From Streptomyces hundungensis (GTDB lineage: Bacteria > Actinomycetota > Actinomycetes > Streptomycetales > Streptomycetaceae): a DNA stretch of 64,000 nucleotides. Below the pieces are notes generated by a model, which was not told the DNA's origin, did not search any database, and saw only the letters and a list, made by a program, of their open reading frames with translations. The stretch is taken from assembly GCF_003627815.1 (NCBI RefSeq), contig NZ_CP032698.1, positions 5,394,001 to 5,458,000 on the forward strand, given 5' to 3'. Position 1 is the stretch's first letter. Each line of letters begins with the position of its first letter. Of this stretch, positions 1 to 7,823 are shown in pieces. The position numbers and the translations under genes are program-made.

Positions 1-1
1 C

Positions 2-919
2 CTGGTCATCGCCACCCTGGCCTTCCTCGCGATCTATGTGCCGCTGCACTACTTCGACGGCTACGGGGACTTCGTCGACCGGATCGTGAACGAGAAGAGC
101 GACTGGCTCACGTTGCCGGGCCACGGCGGAGCGTTTGGGGAGGCGTGGTTCGCCACCACGTCCGTGCTCAACTCCTTCACCGTCGTCATTTTCCCGACCA
201 CGGTGGCGGGATACCTCGGCGCCCGCAACGCCGACGCGCTCCGCCGCAACGCGATGCTGCTGCCCGCCTACAACGTGCTGCTCTTCGTGCCGATGCTGCT
301 CGGAATGGCCGCGATCTTCGTGGTGCCGGGGCTGGCCGGGGCCGACTCCAATCTCGCTCTGTTCAAGCTGGTCGTCGACTCGTTGCCCGCCTGGACCGTC
401 GGGCTCGTCGGCGTGGCCGCGGCGCTCTCCTCCATCGTGCCGATGGCCGTGTTCATGCTGGTCATCGGCACGATGTGGGGTCGTAGCGTGCTCTCGCTCG
501 TGCCCCGCCTGAGGGAGCGGCAGAAGGCGGCCTCACAGGTCGTGGTGGTCGTCGCGGGGGCGCTCGCGCTGCTCATGACGTACACCGTGCCCAACACCCT
601 GGTGCGGCTCTCGCTCATCTCCTACGAAGGGATGGCACAACTCCTGCCGATGCTGCTCCTGGGGTTGGTGTGGCGGAAGTTGACCCTGGTGGGCGGGCTC
701 GCGGGGCTCGCGGTGGGGGTGGCGACGGTCTGTGGATGCGTCTTCACCGACCACGATCCGGTGTGGGGGGTCAACGCCGGCATCATCGCGCTCGGCCTCA
801 ACCTCCTTGTGGCGGTGGCCATTTCACTGCTCGGGCCGAAACAGGCGGTGCCGGTCGGTGACGACGTACTGGCGCGTGATCCGATCCATGAGGAGTACGA
901 CGCGCCGGTACGGACGTGA
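2..919 (+). CDS. Sodium:solute symporter family protein, C-terminal part (5' end outside window)
   Basis: An open frame runs from base 2 with no upstream stop, so this is the C-terminal ~305 codons of a longer gene; a GTG at 38 is probably internal. The product is a polytopic membrane protein with about seven hydrophobic helices and a short charged tail ending in VRT. Helix pattern, NTLVRLSLISYEG-type loop and the position of the last helices fit the SSS family (PanF/MctP-like sodium or proton-coupled uptake of monocarboxylates or similar solutes). The SSS call is from overall resemblance; the substrate cannot be read from this fragment. It ends 62 bp before the convergent MFS gene. Confidence 0.8.
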   Translation: MVIATLAFLAIYVPLHYFDGYGDFVDRIVNEKSDWLTLPGHGGAFGEAWFATTSVLNSFTVVIFPTTVAGYLGARNADALRRNAMLLPAYNVLLFVPMLLGMAAIFVVPGLAGADSNLALFKLVVDSLPAWTVGLVGVAAALSSIVPMAVFMLVIGTMWGRSVLSLVPRLRERQKAASQVVVVVAGALALLMTYTVPNTLVRLSLISYEGMAQLLPMLLLGLVWRKLTLVGGLAGLAVGVATVCGCVFTDHDPVWGVNAGIIALGLNLLVAVAISLLGPKQAVPVGDDVLARDPIHEEYDAPVRT

Positions 920-980
920 GCGGGTGCGCGGCCTCGATTTGGGGGACGCGCGCCGGTGCGGACGTGAGCGGGCCCGGAAC

Positions 981-2363
981 TCAGGGGCGGGGGCGGGGGC
1001 GGGTGCGCAGCACCATCGCCAGGAGCGCGGCCGCCGCCGCCAGCGACGCGGAGACCACGATCACCGTGTCCGGGCCCGCGGGGGCCACCGCGATGGTGAG
1101 GGCGACGCCCGCCGACGAACCGATGTAGCGGGCCGTGTTGTTGGCGCCGGAGCCCATCGCCGCGCGCTCGGGGGGCACCGATTCGACGGCGAGGCGGGGG
1201 GACGCGGCGTTGAGCAGACCGCTGCCGATGCCCGCGATCACCAGGCCCGGGATCAGGCGCGGCAGCGGCCCGGCGGCGAGGGCGCCCAGCATCGCGAGCG
1301 CGCCGACCGCGTGCAGGACGAAGCCGATGGCCAGCTGGTGGCGGGCGGTGACGCGACCCGCCAGGCGCCTGGTCTGGAGCGCCACCACGAACGCGGAGCC
1401 CGACCACAGCACGAACAGCCAGGCCGAAGTCATCGGCGAGGTGCCCAGTGCCCGGCTGAGCAGGGCGGGCAGATAGCTGAAGAAGCCGATCACCGAGAGG
1501 CCGGTGAACAGGGCGCCCGCCGAGGACACCAGGAAATCCGCGCGGCGGAAGAGCGCCAGGTCGATCATGGGGCTGGTGGCGCGGCGCTCCACGAGGGCGA
1601 ACGCGGTCGTGAGGACGGCGGCTGCCACCAGGAGCGCGAGCACGCCGGGGCGCAGCCAGCCGTCACGGCCGAGGGTCAGCGCGCCGATCAGGGAAGTGAA
1701 CGCGAGGGCCAGGGTGATCGCGGCCGGAACGTCGGGTCGGCCGCCGCGCGGGGCCCGTGACTCGGTGAGGGCGCGTAGCGCGAACCCGGCGGTCGCCAGC
1801 GCCGCCACGGCCAACACGCCATAGACGAAGCGCCAGTTGAGGGAGGTCAGGGCGCCGGCGAGGAGCGGGCCGAGGGCGGTGCCCCCGCCGACGAAGGCGC
1901 CCCACACGCCGGTGGCGCGGATGCGGGCGGGACCGGCCGGGAAGGCGGCGACGAGCAGACCGAGGCTGCTCGTGAGGATGGCGGCGGACGCCATGCCCTG
2001 GGCGACCCGGGCGAGGGTGAAGGTCAAGGTGGTGGGGGCGAGCGCGCCGAGGGCCATGGTGATGCCGAGGGCGAGGGTGCCGACCAGGAAGACGCGGCGT
2101 CGGCCGTGGTCGTCGGCGAGGCTGCCCGCGATCAGAAGCAGCGCGGCGAGCCCGAGCGGGGCGCCGTTGAGCAGCCAGGCCTGGGCGGAGAGCGCGGTGT
2201 GTAAGGACGCCGTCATGTCCGGCAGCGTCAGCATCGGGGCGGTGTAGTTCATCAGCGCGACCAGGGTGGCGGCACTGGTGACGGCGAGCGTGGCGCCGGG
2301 GCGCGCCGTGGCCCCGGCTCCGGTGGGCCGGGTGGGGGCGGTGGGGCGTATGGCCTGCGTCAT
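981..2363 (-). CDS. MFS transporter, drug exporter type
   Basis: 460-residue polytopic protein with 12 to 14 hydrophobic helices. The loop between TM2 and TM3 carries the MFS signature GSLADDHGRRRVF, and a later proline/glycine-rich helix (GGGTALGPLLAGAL) resembles motif C of drug/proton antiporters. It probably exports a small toxic compound across the cytoplasmic membrane. It is divergent from an HxlR regulator across a 108-bp intergenic region containing nested inverted repeats, so HxlR control of this exporter is a reasonable inference. GAGG sits 5 nt before the ATG. Arginine-rich C-terminus. Substrate unknown. Confidence 0.85.
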   Translation of the reverse strand: MTQAIRPTAPTRPTGAGATARPGATLAVTSAATLVALMNYTAPMLTLPDMTASLHTALSAQAWLLNGAPLGLAALLLIAGSLADDHGRRRVFLVGTLALGITMALGALAPTTLTFTLARVAQGMASAAILTSSLGLLVAAFPAGPARIRATGVWGAFVGGGTALGPLLAGALTSLNWRFVYGVLAVAALATAGFALRALTESRAPRGGRPDVPAAITLALAFTSLIGALTLGRDGWLRPGVLALLVAAAVLTTAFALVERRATSPMIDLALFRRADFLVSSAGALFTGLSVIGFFSYLPALLSRALGTSPMTSAWLFVLWSGSAFVVALQTRRLAGRVTARHQLAIGFVLHAVGALAMLGALAAGPLPRLIPGLVIAGIGSGLLNAASPRLAVESVPPERAAMGSGANNTARYIGSSAGVALTIAVAPAGPDTVIVVSASLAAAAALLAMVLRTRPRPRP

Positions 2364-2428
2364 GACGTCCTCGTGGAGGCGGAATCAGGGACGGGTCTAT
2401 TCAGCCAACCCGCGGCGCCGACCCTAGC

Positions 2429-2460
2429 ACCGAAGGTTCTTTCACTGAACCCACTTCGGT
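2429..2460. promoter_or_regulatory. Nested inverted repeat, candidate HxlR operator
   Basis: Between the divergent MFS and HxlR genes lies ACCGAAG...CTTCGGT (7-bp arms, 2429-2435 and 2454-2460), enclosing a second repeat GGTTC-N7-GAACC. It ends 11 bp before the HxlR start, so it would overlap the promoter or leader of that gene. HxlR proteins bind such dyads as dimers; binding here is inferred. Confidence 0.5.
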
Positions 2461-2471
2461 AGACTGCTCCC

Positions 2472-3005
2472 ATGGCTCTCCGCAAGGACTACGACTACGC
2501 CGCGCAGGAGTGCTCCGTGGCTCGCGCGCTCGAGATCATCGGTGAGCGCTGGACCCTGCTCGTCGTGCGGGACGCCCTCTACGGGGTGCGCCGCTACAAC
2601 GACTTCCTGGTCCACCTCAAGATCCCGCGCGCCGTGCTCGCCGCCCGCCTCCAGACGCTCACCGAGGCCGGGGTCCTGGAGAAGCGCCGCTACCAGGAGG
2701 CGCCGACGCGCGAGGAGTACGTACCGACGGAGCTCGGGCGGGCGCTGTGGCCGACGGTGCGCGCGCTCGGGGTCTGGGGGCGGGCCGTCAACCCCGACGC
2801 GCGGCCGATGCGGACCTTCCACCACGCCGAGTGCGGGACCGAGCTCGGGACGTACGGGGAGTGCCGGGCGTGCGGGCGGGTCGTCGACCCCGAGGACGTT
2901 GAGATGCGGCCCGGCGTCGGGCTCGGTCCGGGCGAGGATCCGGTGAGCCGCGCGCTGCGGGCGCCCAGGCGGCTGCTTCAGCCGCTGTTCGAACGTCGTG
3001 TATAA
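2472..3005 (+). CDS. HxlR-family winged helix-turn-helix transcriptional regulator
   Basis: 177-residue cytoplasmic DNA-binding protein. Residues about 12-105 match the HxlR domain: CSVARALEIIGERW start, LRD-like helix, RYNDFLVHLKIP recognition region and the GVLEKRRY wing. Unlike minimal HxlR proteins (about 110-130 residues), it has a C-terminal extension with His-His...Cys and Cys-x2-Cys (HHAECG...CRACG), which looks like a small zinc-ribbon. It is divergent from the MFS exporter and probably controls it in response to a small molecule or electrophile. The ATG is preceded by a dyad rather than a strong ribosome binding site. Confidence 0.9.
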   Translation: MALRKDYDYAAQECSVARALEIIGERWTLLVVRDALYGVRRYNDFLVHLKIPRAVLAARLQTLTEAGVLEKRRYQEAPTREEYVPTELGRALWPTVRALGVWGRAVNPDARPMRTFHHAECGTELGTYGECRACGRVVDPEDVEMRPGVGLGPGEDPVSRALRAPRRLLQPLFERRV

Positions 3006-3051
3006 CGGCTGGAAGGAAAACGGCGGCGGACGAGGGACCGAGGGAGGCGGC

Positions 3052-3375
3052 ATGAGCGGCGTCATCGCGCGGTGCGCACGGCTTGCCCGGCCCCTGTTCG
3101 GGCTGCTCCTCTTCCTGCTCGCCCAGGCCGTCCTCATCGAGGGCGGGATGCTCTCGGCCGCCGTCGCGCTCGCCGCGACCGCCGCCGCCGGCTCCGCGCT
3201 CGCCGTGTGTGCGACGCTCGCCTCGCGCGCGGTGCCGCAGGTGCCGCGCACCCGGGTGCGCACCGCCATCCGCGACCGGGAACGGCGTACCGCCTTCCTC
3301 GCGCAGCGCGACCCCGACGCCTCCGGGCGGCCGCGGCCCCGAGCGCCCGGGGCTCTCGTCCCGACGGCCGCGTAG
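3052..3375 (+). CDS. DUF6412-like small membrane protein
   Basis: 107-residue protein with two hydrophobic helices in the N-terminal 65 residues (LFGLLLFLLAQAVLIEGG, then an Ala-rich helix) and a basic, Arg/Pro-rich cytoplasmic tail. Start chosen at the ATG preceded by GGGAGGCGG; an in-frame upstream GTG adds 18 Gly-rich residues and lacks such a site. The size, topology and position just upstream of a yidC paralogue match the actinobacterial DUF6412 family, which commonly sits there. Function unknown; a role alongside membrane insertion is only suggested by the pairing. Confidence 0.7.
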   Translation: MSGVIARCARLARPLFGLLLFLLAQAVLIEGGMLSAAVALAATAAAGSALAVCATLASRAVPQVPRTRVRTAIRDRERRTAFLAQRDPDASGRPRPRAPGALVPTAA

Positions 3376-3414
3376 GGGCACCCGCCCAACACCCCGCTCC
3401 TCCCGGCTCGTCAC

Positions 3415-3587
3415 GCCGATACACACCTGATCCGTGTGCGCCATCGTGCGCCGACAGGCACCTGATCTGTGTGCGCCATCGCGCGCCGATACGCATTTCA
3501 TCCGTGTGCGCCACCGTGCGCCCGACAGGCGCCTTCCGTGTGCGCCACCGTGCGCCGACAGGCGCCTTCCGGTTTGCGCCACCGCGC
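3415..3587. repeat. Five tandem 34-35 bp direct repeats upstream of yidC
   Basis: Units at 3415-3449, 3450-3484, 3485-3519 (35 bp each), 3520-3553 and 3554-3587 (34 bp each). Each begins GCC(C)GA, has a variable middle and ends in a conserved TGTGCGCCAYCGYGC-type half. A degenerate sixth half-unit follows. They occupy most of the 293-bp gap between the DUF6412-like gene and yidC, ending 81 bp before the ATG. There are no unique spacers, so this is not a CRISPR array. Confidence 0.85.
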
Positions 3588-3668
3588 GCTGCCACGTGCC
3601 TGCGTGCGTCGTGTGCCCCGCGCACCCGTGTCCTTCCTGACGAGACCCGACCCCCGGAGGGGTTCCTC

Positions 3669-4424
3669 ATGTTCACGTCCCTCTTCAGCGCTTTCGCGAG
3701 CCTCACCGAGCACCTGGCCGCCCTGCTCGAACCCGCCTTCCACGGTGCGTCGACGGCTGCCGCGATCGTGCTCTTCACTGCTCTTGTACGTCTCGCTGTT
3801 CACCCCCTGTCGCGGCAGGCAGCGCGCGGTCAGAAAGCGCAGGCCACGTTGAGGCCGCAGCTGGCGGCGTTGCGCGAGAAGCACGGCAAGGACAGCAAGG
3901 CACTCCAGAAGGCGATCATGGAGTTGCATGCCGCCGAGAAGGTGTCGCCGTTCTCGGGCTGTCTGCCCAGCCTGCTCCAGATGCCCGCCTTCTTCCTGCT
4001 CTACCACCTGTTCTCCAGCGCGGAGATCGGCGGCCGGGCGAACGCGCTGCTCGACCACACCCTCCTGAGGGCGCCGCTCGGCGGATGCTGGACGGACGCG
4101 CTCGCACACGGCGGGGCGTTCGGACCGCAGGGCCTGGTGTACGTCGTGCTGTTCGCGGTGGTCGCGGCCGTCGCCAGCTTCAACTACCGCCGGATGAAGC
4201 GGCAGATGGCGGCCAACCCCGTCGCCGCGCCGGGCGGGCAGGAAGCGGTGCCGGGGATGGCGGCGATGAACAAGTTCATGCCGCTGCTCTCCTTCGCCAC
4301 GCTGTTCACCGTCGCCGTGGTGCCGCTCGCCGCCGCGCTCTACGTGGTGACCAGCACTACCTGGACCGCCGTCGAGCGGGCTTTCCTCTACAAGGACACG
4401 CTGCCCGCGCTCGCCGCCGTATAG
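3669..4424 (+). CDS. yidC: YidC/Oxa1 family membrane protein insertase (paralogue)
   Basis: 251-residue integral membrane protein that would insert or fold proteins in the cytoplasmic membrane. The Oxa1 core is clear: TM1 with the conserved Arg in LVRLAVHPLSRQA, a charged cytoplasmic hairpin rich in Lys/Gln (residues about 50-90), then SGCLPSLLQMPAFFLLYHLF and two C-terminal helices around VLFAVVAAVASFN and MNKFMPLLSFATLFTVAVVP. It is shorter than the housekeeping actinobacterial YidC (about 400 residues) and lacks the long tail, so it is probably a second copy. Start chosen at the ATG after CCCGGAGGGG; the frame is open further upstream only through the repeat region. Confidence 0.9.
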   Translation: MFTSLFSAFASLTEHLAALLEPAFHGASTAAAIVLFTALVRLAVHPLSRQAARGQKAQATLRPQLAALREKHGKDSKALQKAIMELHAAEKVSPFSGCLPSLLQMPAFFLLYHLFSSAEIGGRANALLDHTLLRAPLGGCWTDALAHGGAFGPQGLVYVVLFAVVAAVASFNYRRMKRQMAANPVAAPGGQEAVPGMAAMNKFMPLLSFATLFTVAVVPLAAALYVVTSTTWTAVERAFLYKDTLPALAAV

Positions 4425-4487
4425 CAGCCATGACCCTGGTTACGGTCCAGTTTGTGAACGGGGTCTTGCGGAGTGGACGTACACCTT

Positions 4488-4507
4488 GGAGGATCGGACG
4501 ATCCTCC
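4488..4507. promoter_or_regulatory. Perfect 9-bp-arm palindrome upstream of the FAH-family gene
   Basis: GGAGGATCG-GA-CGATCCTCC, perfect arms separated by 2 bp, 50 bp before the ATG of the FAH-family gene. The tight spacing suits a dimeric repressor (GntR/IclR type) rather than a terminator hairpin. The cognate regulator is not identifiable here. Confidence 0.5.
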
Positions 4508-4557
4508 GATGGCCGCTACCCATCGGCCGGGCCCGGCTCGACCAAGGGAGACTGACC

Positions 4558-5415
4558 ATGAAGCTGCTGCGAGTAGGCGACGCGGGACAGGAGCGCCCGG
4601 CGCTTCTCGACGCCGACGGGACCCTACGGGACCTGTCCGGCCTAGTGGCGGACATCGACGGCGCACTGCTCGCCGACGAAACCGCACTGGACCGGATACG
4701 GGCCGCGGCGGACACCGGCGCGCTGCCCGCGCTCGACGACCCGGGCGTACGCGTCGGGCCGCCGGTGGGGCGGATCGGCAAGGTCGTGTGCATCGGGCTG
4801 AACTACCACGACCACGCCGAGGAGACCGGCGCGGCGGTCCCGGCCGAGCCGGTCGTCTTCTTCAAGGCGGCGGACACGGTGGTCGGACCGCACGACACGG
4901 TGCTCGTGCCGCGCCGCTCGGTGAAGACCGACTGGGAGGTCGAACTCGCCGTCGTCATCGGGCGCACCGCGCGCTACGTGAGCGACGACGAGAACCCGCT
5001 GGCGTACGTCGCCGGGTACGCGGTGTCGCATGACGTGTCCGAGCGGGAGTTCCAGATCGAGCGCGGCGGCACGTGGGACAAGGGCAAGAACTGCGAGACG
5101 TTCAACCCGCTCGGGCCGTGGCTGGTCACCCGGGACGAGGTCCCGGACCCGCAGGCGCTCTCGCTGCGGCTCTGGGTCAACGGATCGCTCAAGCAGGACG
5201 GGACCACGGCGCAGCAGATCTTCTCCGTCGCGGAGGTCGTCCGGTACGTCAGCCAGTTCATGACGCTGTACCCGGGCGACGTCATCAACACCGGTACGCC
5301 CGCGGGGGTGGCCATGGGGCAGCCCGAGCCCAAGCCGTATCTGCGGGCGGGGGACGTTGTGGAGCTTGAGGTTGCGGGGTTGGGGCGGCAGCGGCAGGGG
5401 TTCAAAGACGCGTGA
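4558..5415 (+). CDS. Fumarylacetoacetate hydrolase family protein
   Basis: 285-residue soluble enzyme. N-terminal domain (1-75) is followed by the FAH fold: IGKVVCIGLNYHDHAEETG, the acidic metal-binding stretch DWEVELAVVIG, SHDVSEREFQ, and C-terminal VINTGTPAGVAMG. Family members hydrolyse or isomerise 3-oxo acids and catechol/homoprotocatechuate meta-cleavage products, or decarboxylate oxaloacetate, with a Mg2+ or Mn2+ centre. The exact substrate cannot be told. Start at the ATG preceded by AAGGGAG; an in-frame ATG 72 bp upstream overlaps the palindrome. It appears monocistronic; the next 370 bp hold duplicated non-coding sequence. Confidence 0.88.
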   Translation: MKLLRVGDAGQERPALLDADGTLRDLSGLVADIDGALLADETALDRIRAAADTGALPALDDPGVRVGPPVGRIGKVVCIGLNYHDHAEETGAAVPAEPVVFFKAADTVVGPHDTVLVPRRSVKTDWEVELAVVIGRTARYVSDDENPLAYVAGYAVSHDVSEREFQIERGGTWDKGKNCETFNPLGPWLVTRDEVPDPQALSLRLWVNGSLKQDGTTAQQIFSVAEVVRYVSQFMTLYPGDVINTGTPAGVAMGQPEPKPYLRAGDVVELEVAGLGRQRQGFKDA

Positions 5416-5467
5416 GCCCTCCGGGGGGTGGGGGGTTGGGGGGGGCTTGGGCCTGGCGGCCCTCGCC

Positions 5468-5700
5468 CCTTTCCCACCCGCCCGCCCGTTCGGCGGGGTT
5501 GGCTGGTTCGGCACCTGTGGGTGGTGCTGTCCCGTTGGCGGCTGCCGCCCGGTGGTCGTGACGCCCGCCTGCGGCGGGCCCCCTTCCCACCCGCCCGCCC
5601 GTTCGGCGGGGTTGGCTGGTTCGGCACCTGTGGGTGGTGTCGCTTTCGTTGGCGGCCGGCCCCCGGTGGTCGTGACGCCCGCCCCCGGCGGGCATCCCTT
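5468..5700. repeat. Two direct copies of a ~113-bp GC-rich intergenic repeat
   Basis: Copy A (5468-5580) and copy B (5581-5694) share long identical stretches: the CCCACCCGCCCGCCCGTTCGG start, GGGGTTGGCTGGTTCGGCAC, and GGTGGTCGTGACGCCCGCC near the end. They diverge in the middle. The 3' end of each copy forms a CCCGCC-N3-GGCGGG type hairpin. This fills most of the 375-bp gap after the FAH gene; I see no CDS in it. Confidence 0.75.
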
Positions 5701-5790
5701 CCCGCCCCGCAGGCCCGGCGTGCCGCCGGACGGGGGCCGGTTTGTGCGTGTCTCGGGGGAAGACCGGGGTTAAGTTCGCATATTGCGTCT

Positions 5791-7206
5791 ATGCGAAATA
5801 CGCCAGGGATTCGGAAAAGGGCCGCCACCGCCTCGGCCGTTGTCGTGGGGGCGGCCGTGGTGGTCGGGGCGATGGGCACGTTCGGGTTCGCCGATCCGTT
5901 GCCGGACGGGCTCGGGCCCTGCAAGGGCAGCCACTGCCCGGTCGTGCCGTATCCGGACCCCAACAACGGGTCGCTCGCCGGGCGGGACAACAACATCAAC
6001 GTCTTCGTCGGCGGCGACTTCCTCGTGCGTCAGGCCGCCGCCGAGGCCGAGGGCAAGGTCGTCGTCCTCGGGAAGTTCGACCAGCACAAGGCGACCGGGG
6101 TCTCCCAGGTCTACAACGTGGGCGTAGCCGGCGTCGGCTCCCGCGTGCCGCCGGACAACGGCACCGACTTCCTCACCACCGGCCAGGACGTCGTCGTCGC
6201 AGCCGGCCAGCGCCTGCTCGCCGAGGAGGGCTCGGTCTTCGGCGTCGTACGCCACGGCGGCACGCTCACCGGAACCGTCCGGCCCCGGACCGTCCACGAC
6301 CCCGACGCCGCCGCCCCGTACGCCCGGCTCAAGCCGAACCTCGCCGCCGCGAGCCACTGCTACGCCTACGTCGACGGCAAGCCGCGGCACGCCACCGGCA
6401 CGGCCAGGAACAACGGCAACGAGACCCTGTTCACCGGGGACGGGAAGTCCCCCCTCCAGGTCTTCAACGTCGACTTCGACCTCACCGGTCCCAGCGGCCG
6501 GGCGCAGGGCTTCCTGTTCACCGGCATCCCGGCCGGGGCCACCGTGCTGGTCAACCTCACCGGCGACGTACGCGAGATCAACACCTACATGGGGATGCTC
6601 CCGGCCGCGCTCCGCGACCGGCTGCTCTGGAACTTCCCCGACGCCGAAACGGTACGGCTGCGCGGCAGCGGGCAGTTCTCCGGCAGCGTTCTGGTCGGCA
6701 ACGGTGACAGCACGACGACCGTCACGCTGCCCGGGCTCAACGGCCGCTTCTTCACGGTCGGTTCGCTCGTCCACACCTCCGTGGTGGGAGGGGGCGGCGG
6801 GCAGGAGATCCACGCCTACCCCTTCAACGGGGACCTGCCCGGCTGCCGGGGCGAGGAGCCGACCCCCACTCCGCCCACCCCCGAACCGCCCACGCCCACC
6901 CCCGACCCACCGACCCCCGAGCCGCCGACGCCCGAACCGCCCACCCCGACCCCCGAACCGCCGACCCCGAGCCCCACGGACTCCGAGGGCACGAACACCG
7001 GCGGGGCCTCGGGCGGGAACGACGGCGGCAGTGACTCCGGCGGGCACGGGAGCGACGGCGGAGGCGAACTCCCCGACACCGGGACCCCCTCCGGCACCAC
7101 GATGGTGATCGGCGGGATCGCGGTCACGCTCGTCGCGGCCGGCGGCGCCACCCTGGCCGTGACCCGCAAGCCCAAGGGTCTGAGGAGGCTACGGAAGGGG
7201 CACTGA
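5791..7206 (+). CDS. Choice-of-anchor-A domain surface protein with LPDTG sorting signal
   Basis: 471-residue secreted protein. A basic N-terminus and hydrophobic stretch (residues about 10-33, ending GFADP) form a signal peptide. Residues about 55-345 carry a choice-of-anchor-A-like domain ([12 protein letters not shown], then [16 protein letters not shown]). A Pro-Thr-Glu linker of PTPEPP repeats and a Ser/Gly spacer lead to LPDTG, a hydrophobic helix and an R/K-rich tail. The protein is probably linked to peptidoglycan by a sortase. Start at the only in-frame ATG near the signal; no ribosome binding site is obvious, so a leaderless message is possible. It ends 23 bp from the convergent UPF0303 gene. 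Confidence 0.85.
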   Translation: MRNTPGIRKRAATASAVVVGAAVVVGAMGTFGFADPLPDGLGPCKGSHCPVVPYPDPNNGSLAGRDNNINVFVGGDFLVRQAAAEAEGKVVVLGKFDQHKATGVSQVYNVGVAGVGSRVPPDNGTDFLTTGQDVVVAAGQRLLAEEGSVFGVVRHGGTLTGTVRPRTVHDPDAAAPYARLKPNLAAASHCYAYVDGKPRHATGTARNNGNETLFTGDGKSPLQVFNVDFDLTGPSGRAQGFLFTGIPAGATVLVNLTGDVREINTYMGMLPAALRDRLLWNFPDAETVRLRGSGQFSGSVLVGNGDSTTTVTLPGLNGRFFTVGSLVHTSVVGGGGGQEIHAYPFNGDLPGCRGEEPTPTPPTPEPPTPTPDPPTPEPPTPEPPTPTPEPPTPSPTDSEGTNTGGASGGNDGGSDSGGHGSDGGGELPDTGTPSGTTMVIGGIAVTLVAAGGATLAVTRKPKGLRRLRKGH

Positions 7207-7229
7207 GAGCCGGGATTGGCTCGCGCTTC

Positions 7230-7823
7230 TCAACCGCCCTGGTGGTCGCGGGTGTTGACCCATCGCGTCAGCGCCTCGACCACCAGGGCGTGGTCCTCCG
7301 CCTGCGGCAGGCCCGACACCGTCACCGTCCCGACGATCCCCACGCCCTCGACCGACACGGGGTACGAACCCCCGTGTGCGGCATAGGAGTTGGGGTCCAG
7401 GCGTGACGCGTCCTCGAAGGTGGTGCCCTTGGCGCGGAAGCGGGCGCCGACCAGGAACGACGGGGCCGCGTAGCGTTCGGCCACCCGGCGCTTGCGGTCG
7501 ATCCAGGCGTCGTTGTCCGCGCTGGATCCGGGCAGCGCGCACCGGAACACCTGCCGTGCTCCATGCCGTACGTCGATCACGACCGGAGCCGCTCGCTCCA
7601 CGGCCAACTCGCGCAGCAGGAGGCCGAGTTGCCAGGCGTCCTCGTAGCTGAACCGGCTAAGGACGAGGCGCTCGCGCTCGGCTTCGAGGGCCGCCACCGG
7701 GTCGGCGGCCGGTGGTCCGCCCGCCGGCGTCGCGTCCGTGGCCGGGGCGCCCTCGGCGCGATTCCCGCTCACGCTCGCGCCCTCCGCGGTCTGCGGCTTC
7801 GCCGTCGTGGCGTGGGCCCTCAC
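7230..7823 (-). CDS. UPF0303 / heme-degrading-domain protein
   Basis: About 197 residues. After a low-complexity Ala/Pro/Gly N-terminus, residues about 40-195 match the UPF0303 (GlcG/HbpS-like) fold: LSRFSYEDAWQLGLLL, VVIDVRHGARQVFRCALPG, DNDAWIDRKRRVAERY, and YAAHGGSYPV. Family members are small soluble proteins annotated as heme-degrading or heme-binding; the activity is not established. Start at the GTG that overlaps the upstream oxidoreductase stop as GTGA (translational coupling); a GTG 17 codons later is an alternative. It forms an operon with the Gfo/Idh gene. Confidence 0.8.
   Translation of the reverse strand: MRAHATTAKPQTAEGASVSGNRAEGAPATDATPAGGPPAADPVAALEAERERLVLSRFSYEDAWQLGLLLRELAVERAAPVVIDVRHGARQVFRCALPGSSADNDAWIDRKRRVAERYAAPSFLVGARFRAKGTTFEDASRLDPNSYAAHGGSYPVSVEGVGIVGTVTVSGLPQAEDHALVVEALTRWVNTRDHQGG

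Noticed and set aside
3415..3587. CRISPR array
   Set aside because: Units are directly adjacent with no unique spacers and no cas genes; the Cas4-like protein at 48.5 kb is in a helicase operon 45 kb away.
4974..5999. Minus-strand 341-codon frame across the 5.4-5.7 kb repeats
   Set aside because: It covers duplicated non-coding DNA and the complement of the FAH gene, with repetitive low-complexity peptide.
5770..7047. Long antisense reading frame opposite the anchor-A gene
   Set aside because: High-GC frame shadow: Arg/Gly/Val-rich composition and no ribosome binding site; the forward frame has a signal peptide, domain and LPDTG. The same applies to long frames antisense to the symporter, FAH, SBP, GH18 and kinase genes.
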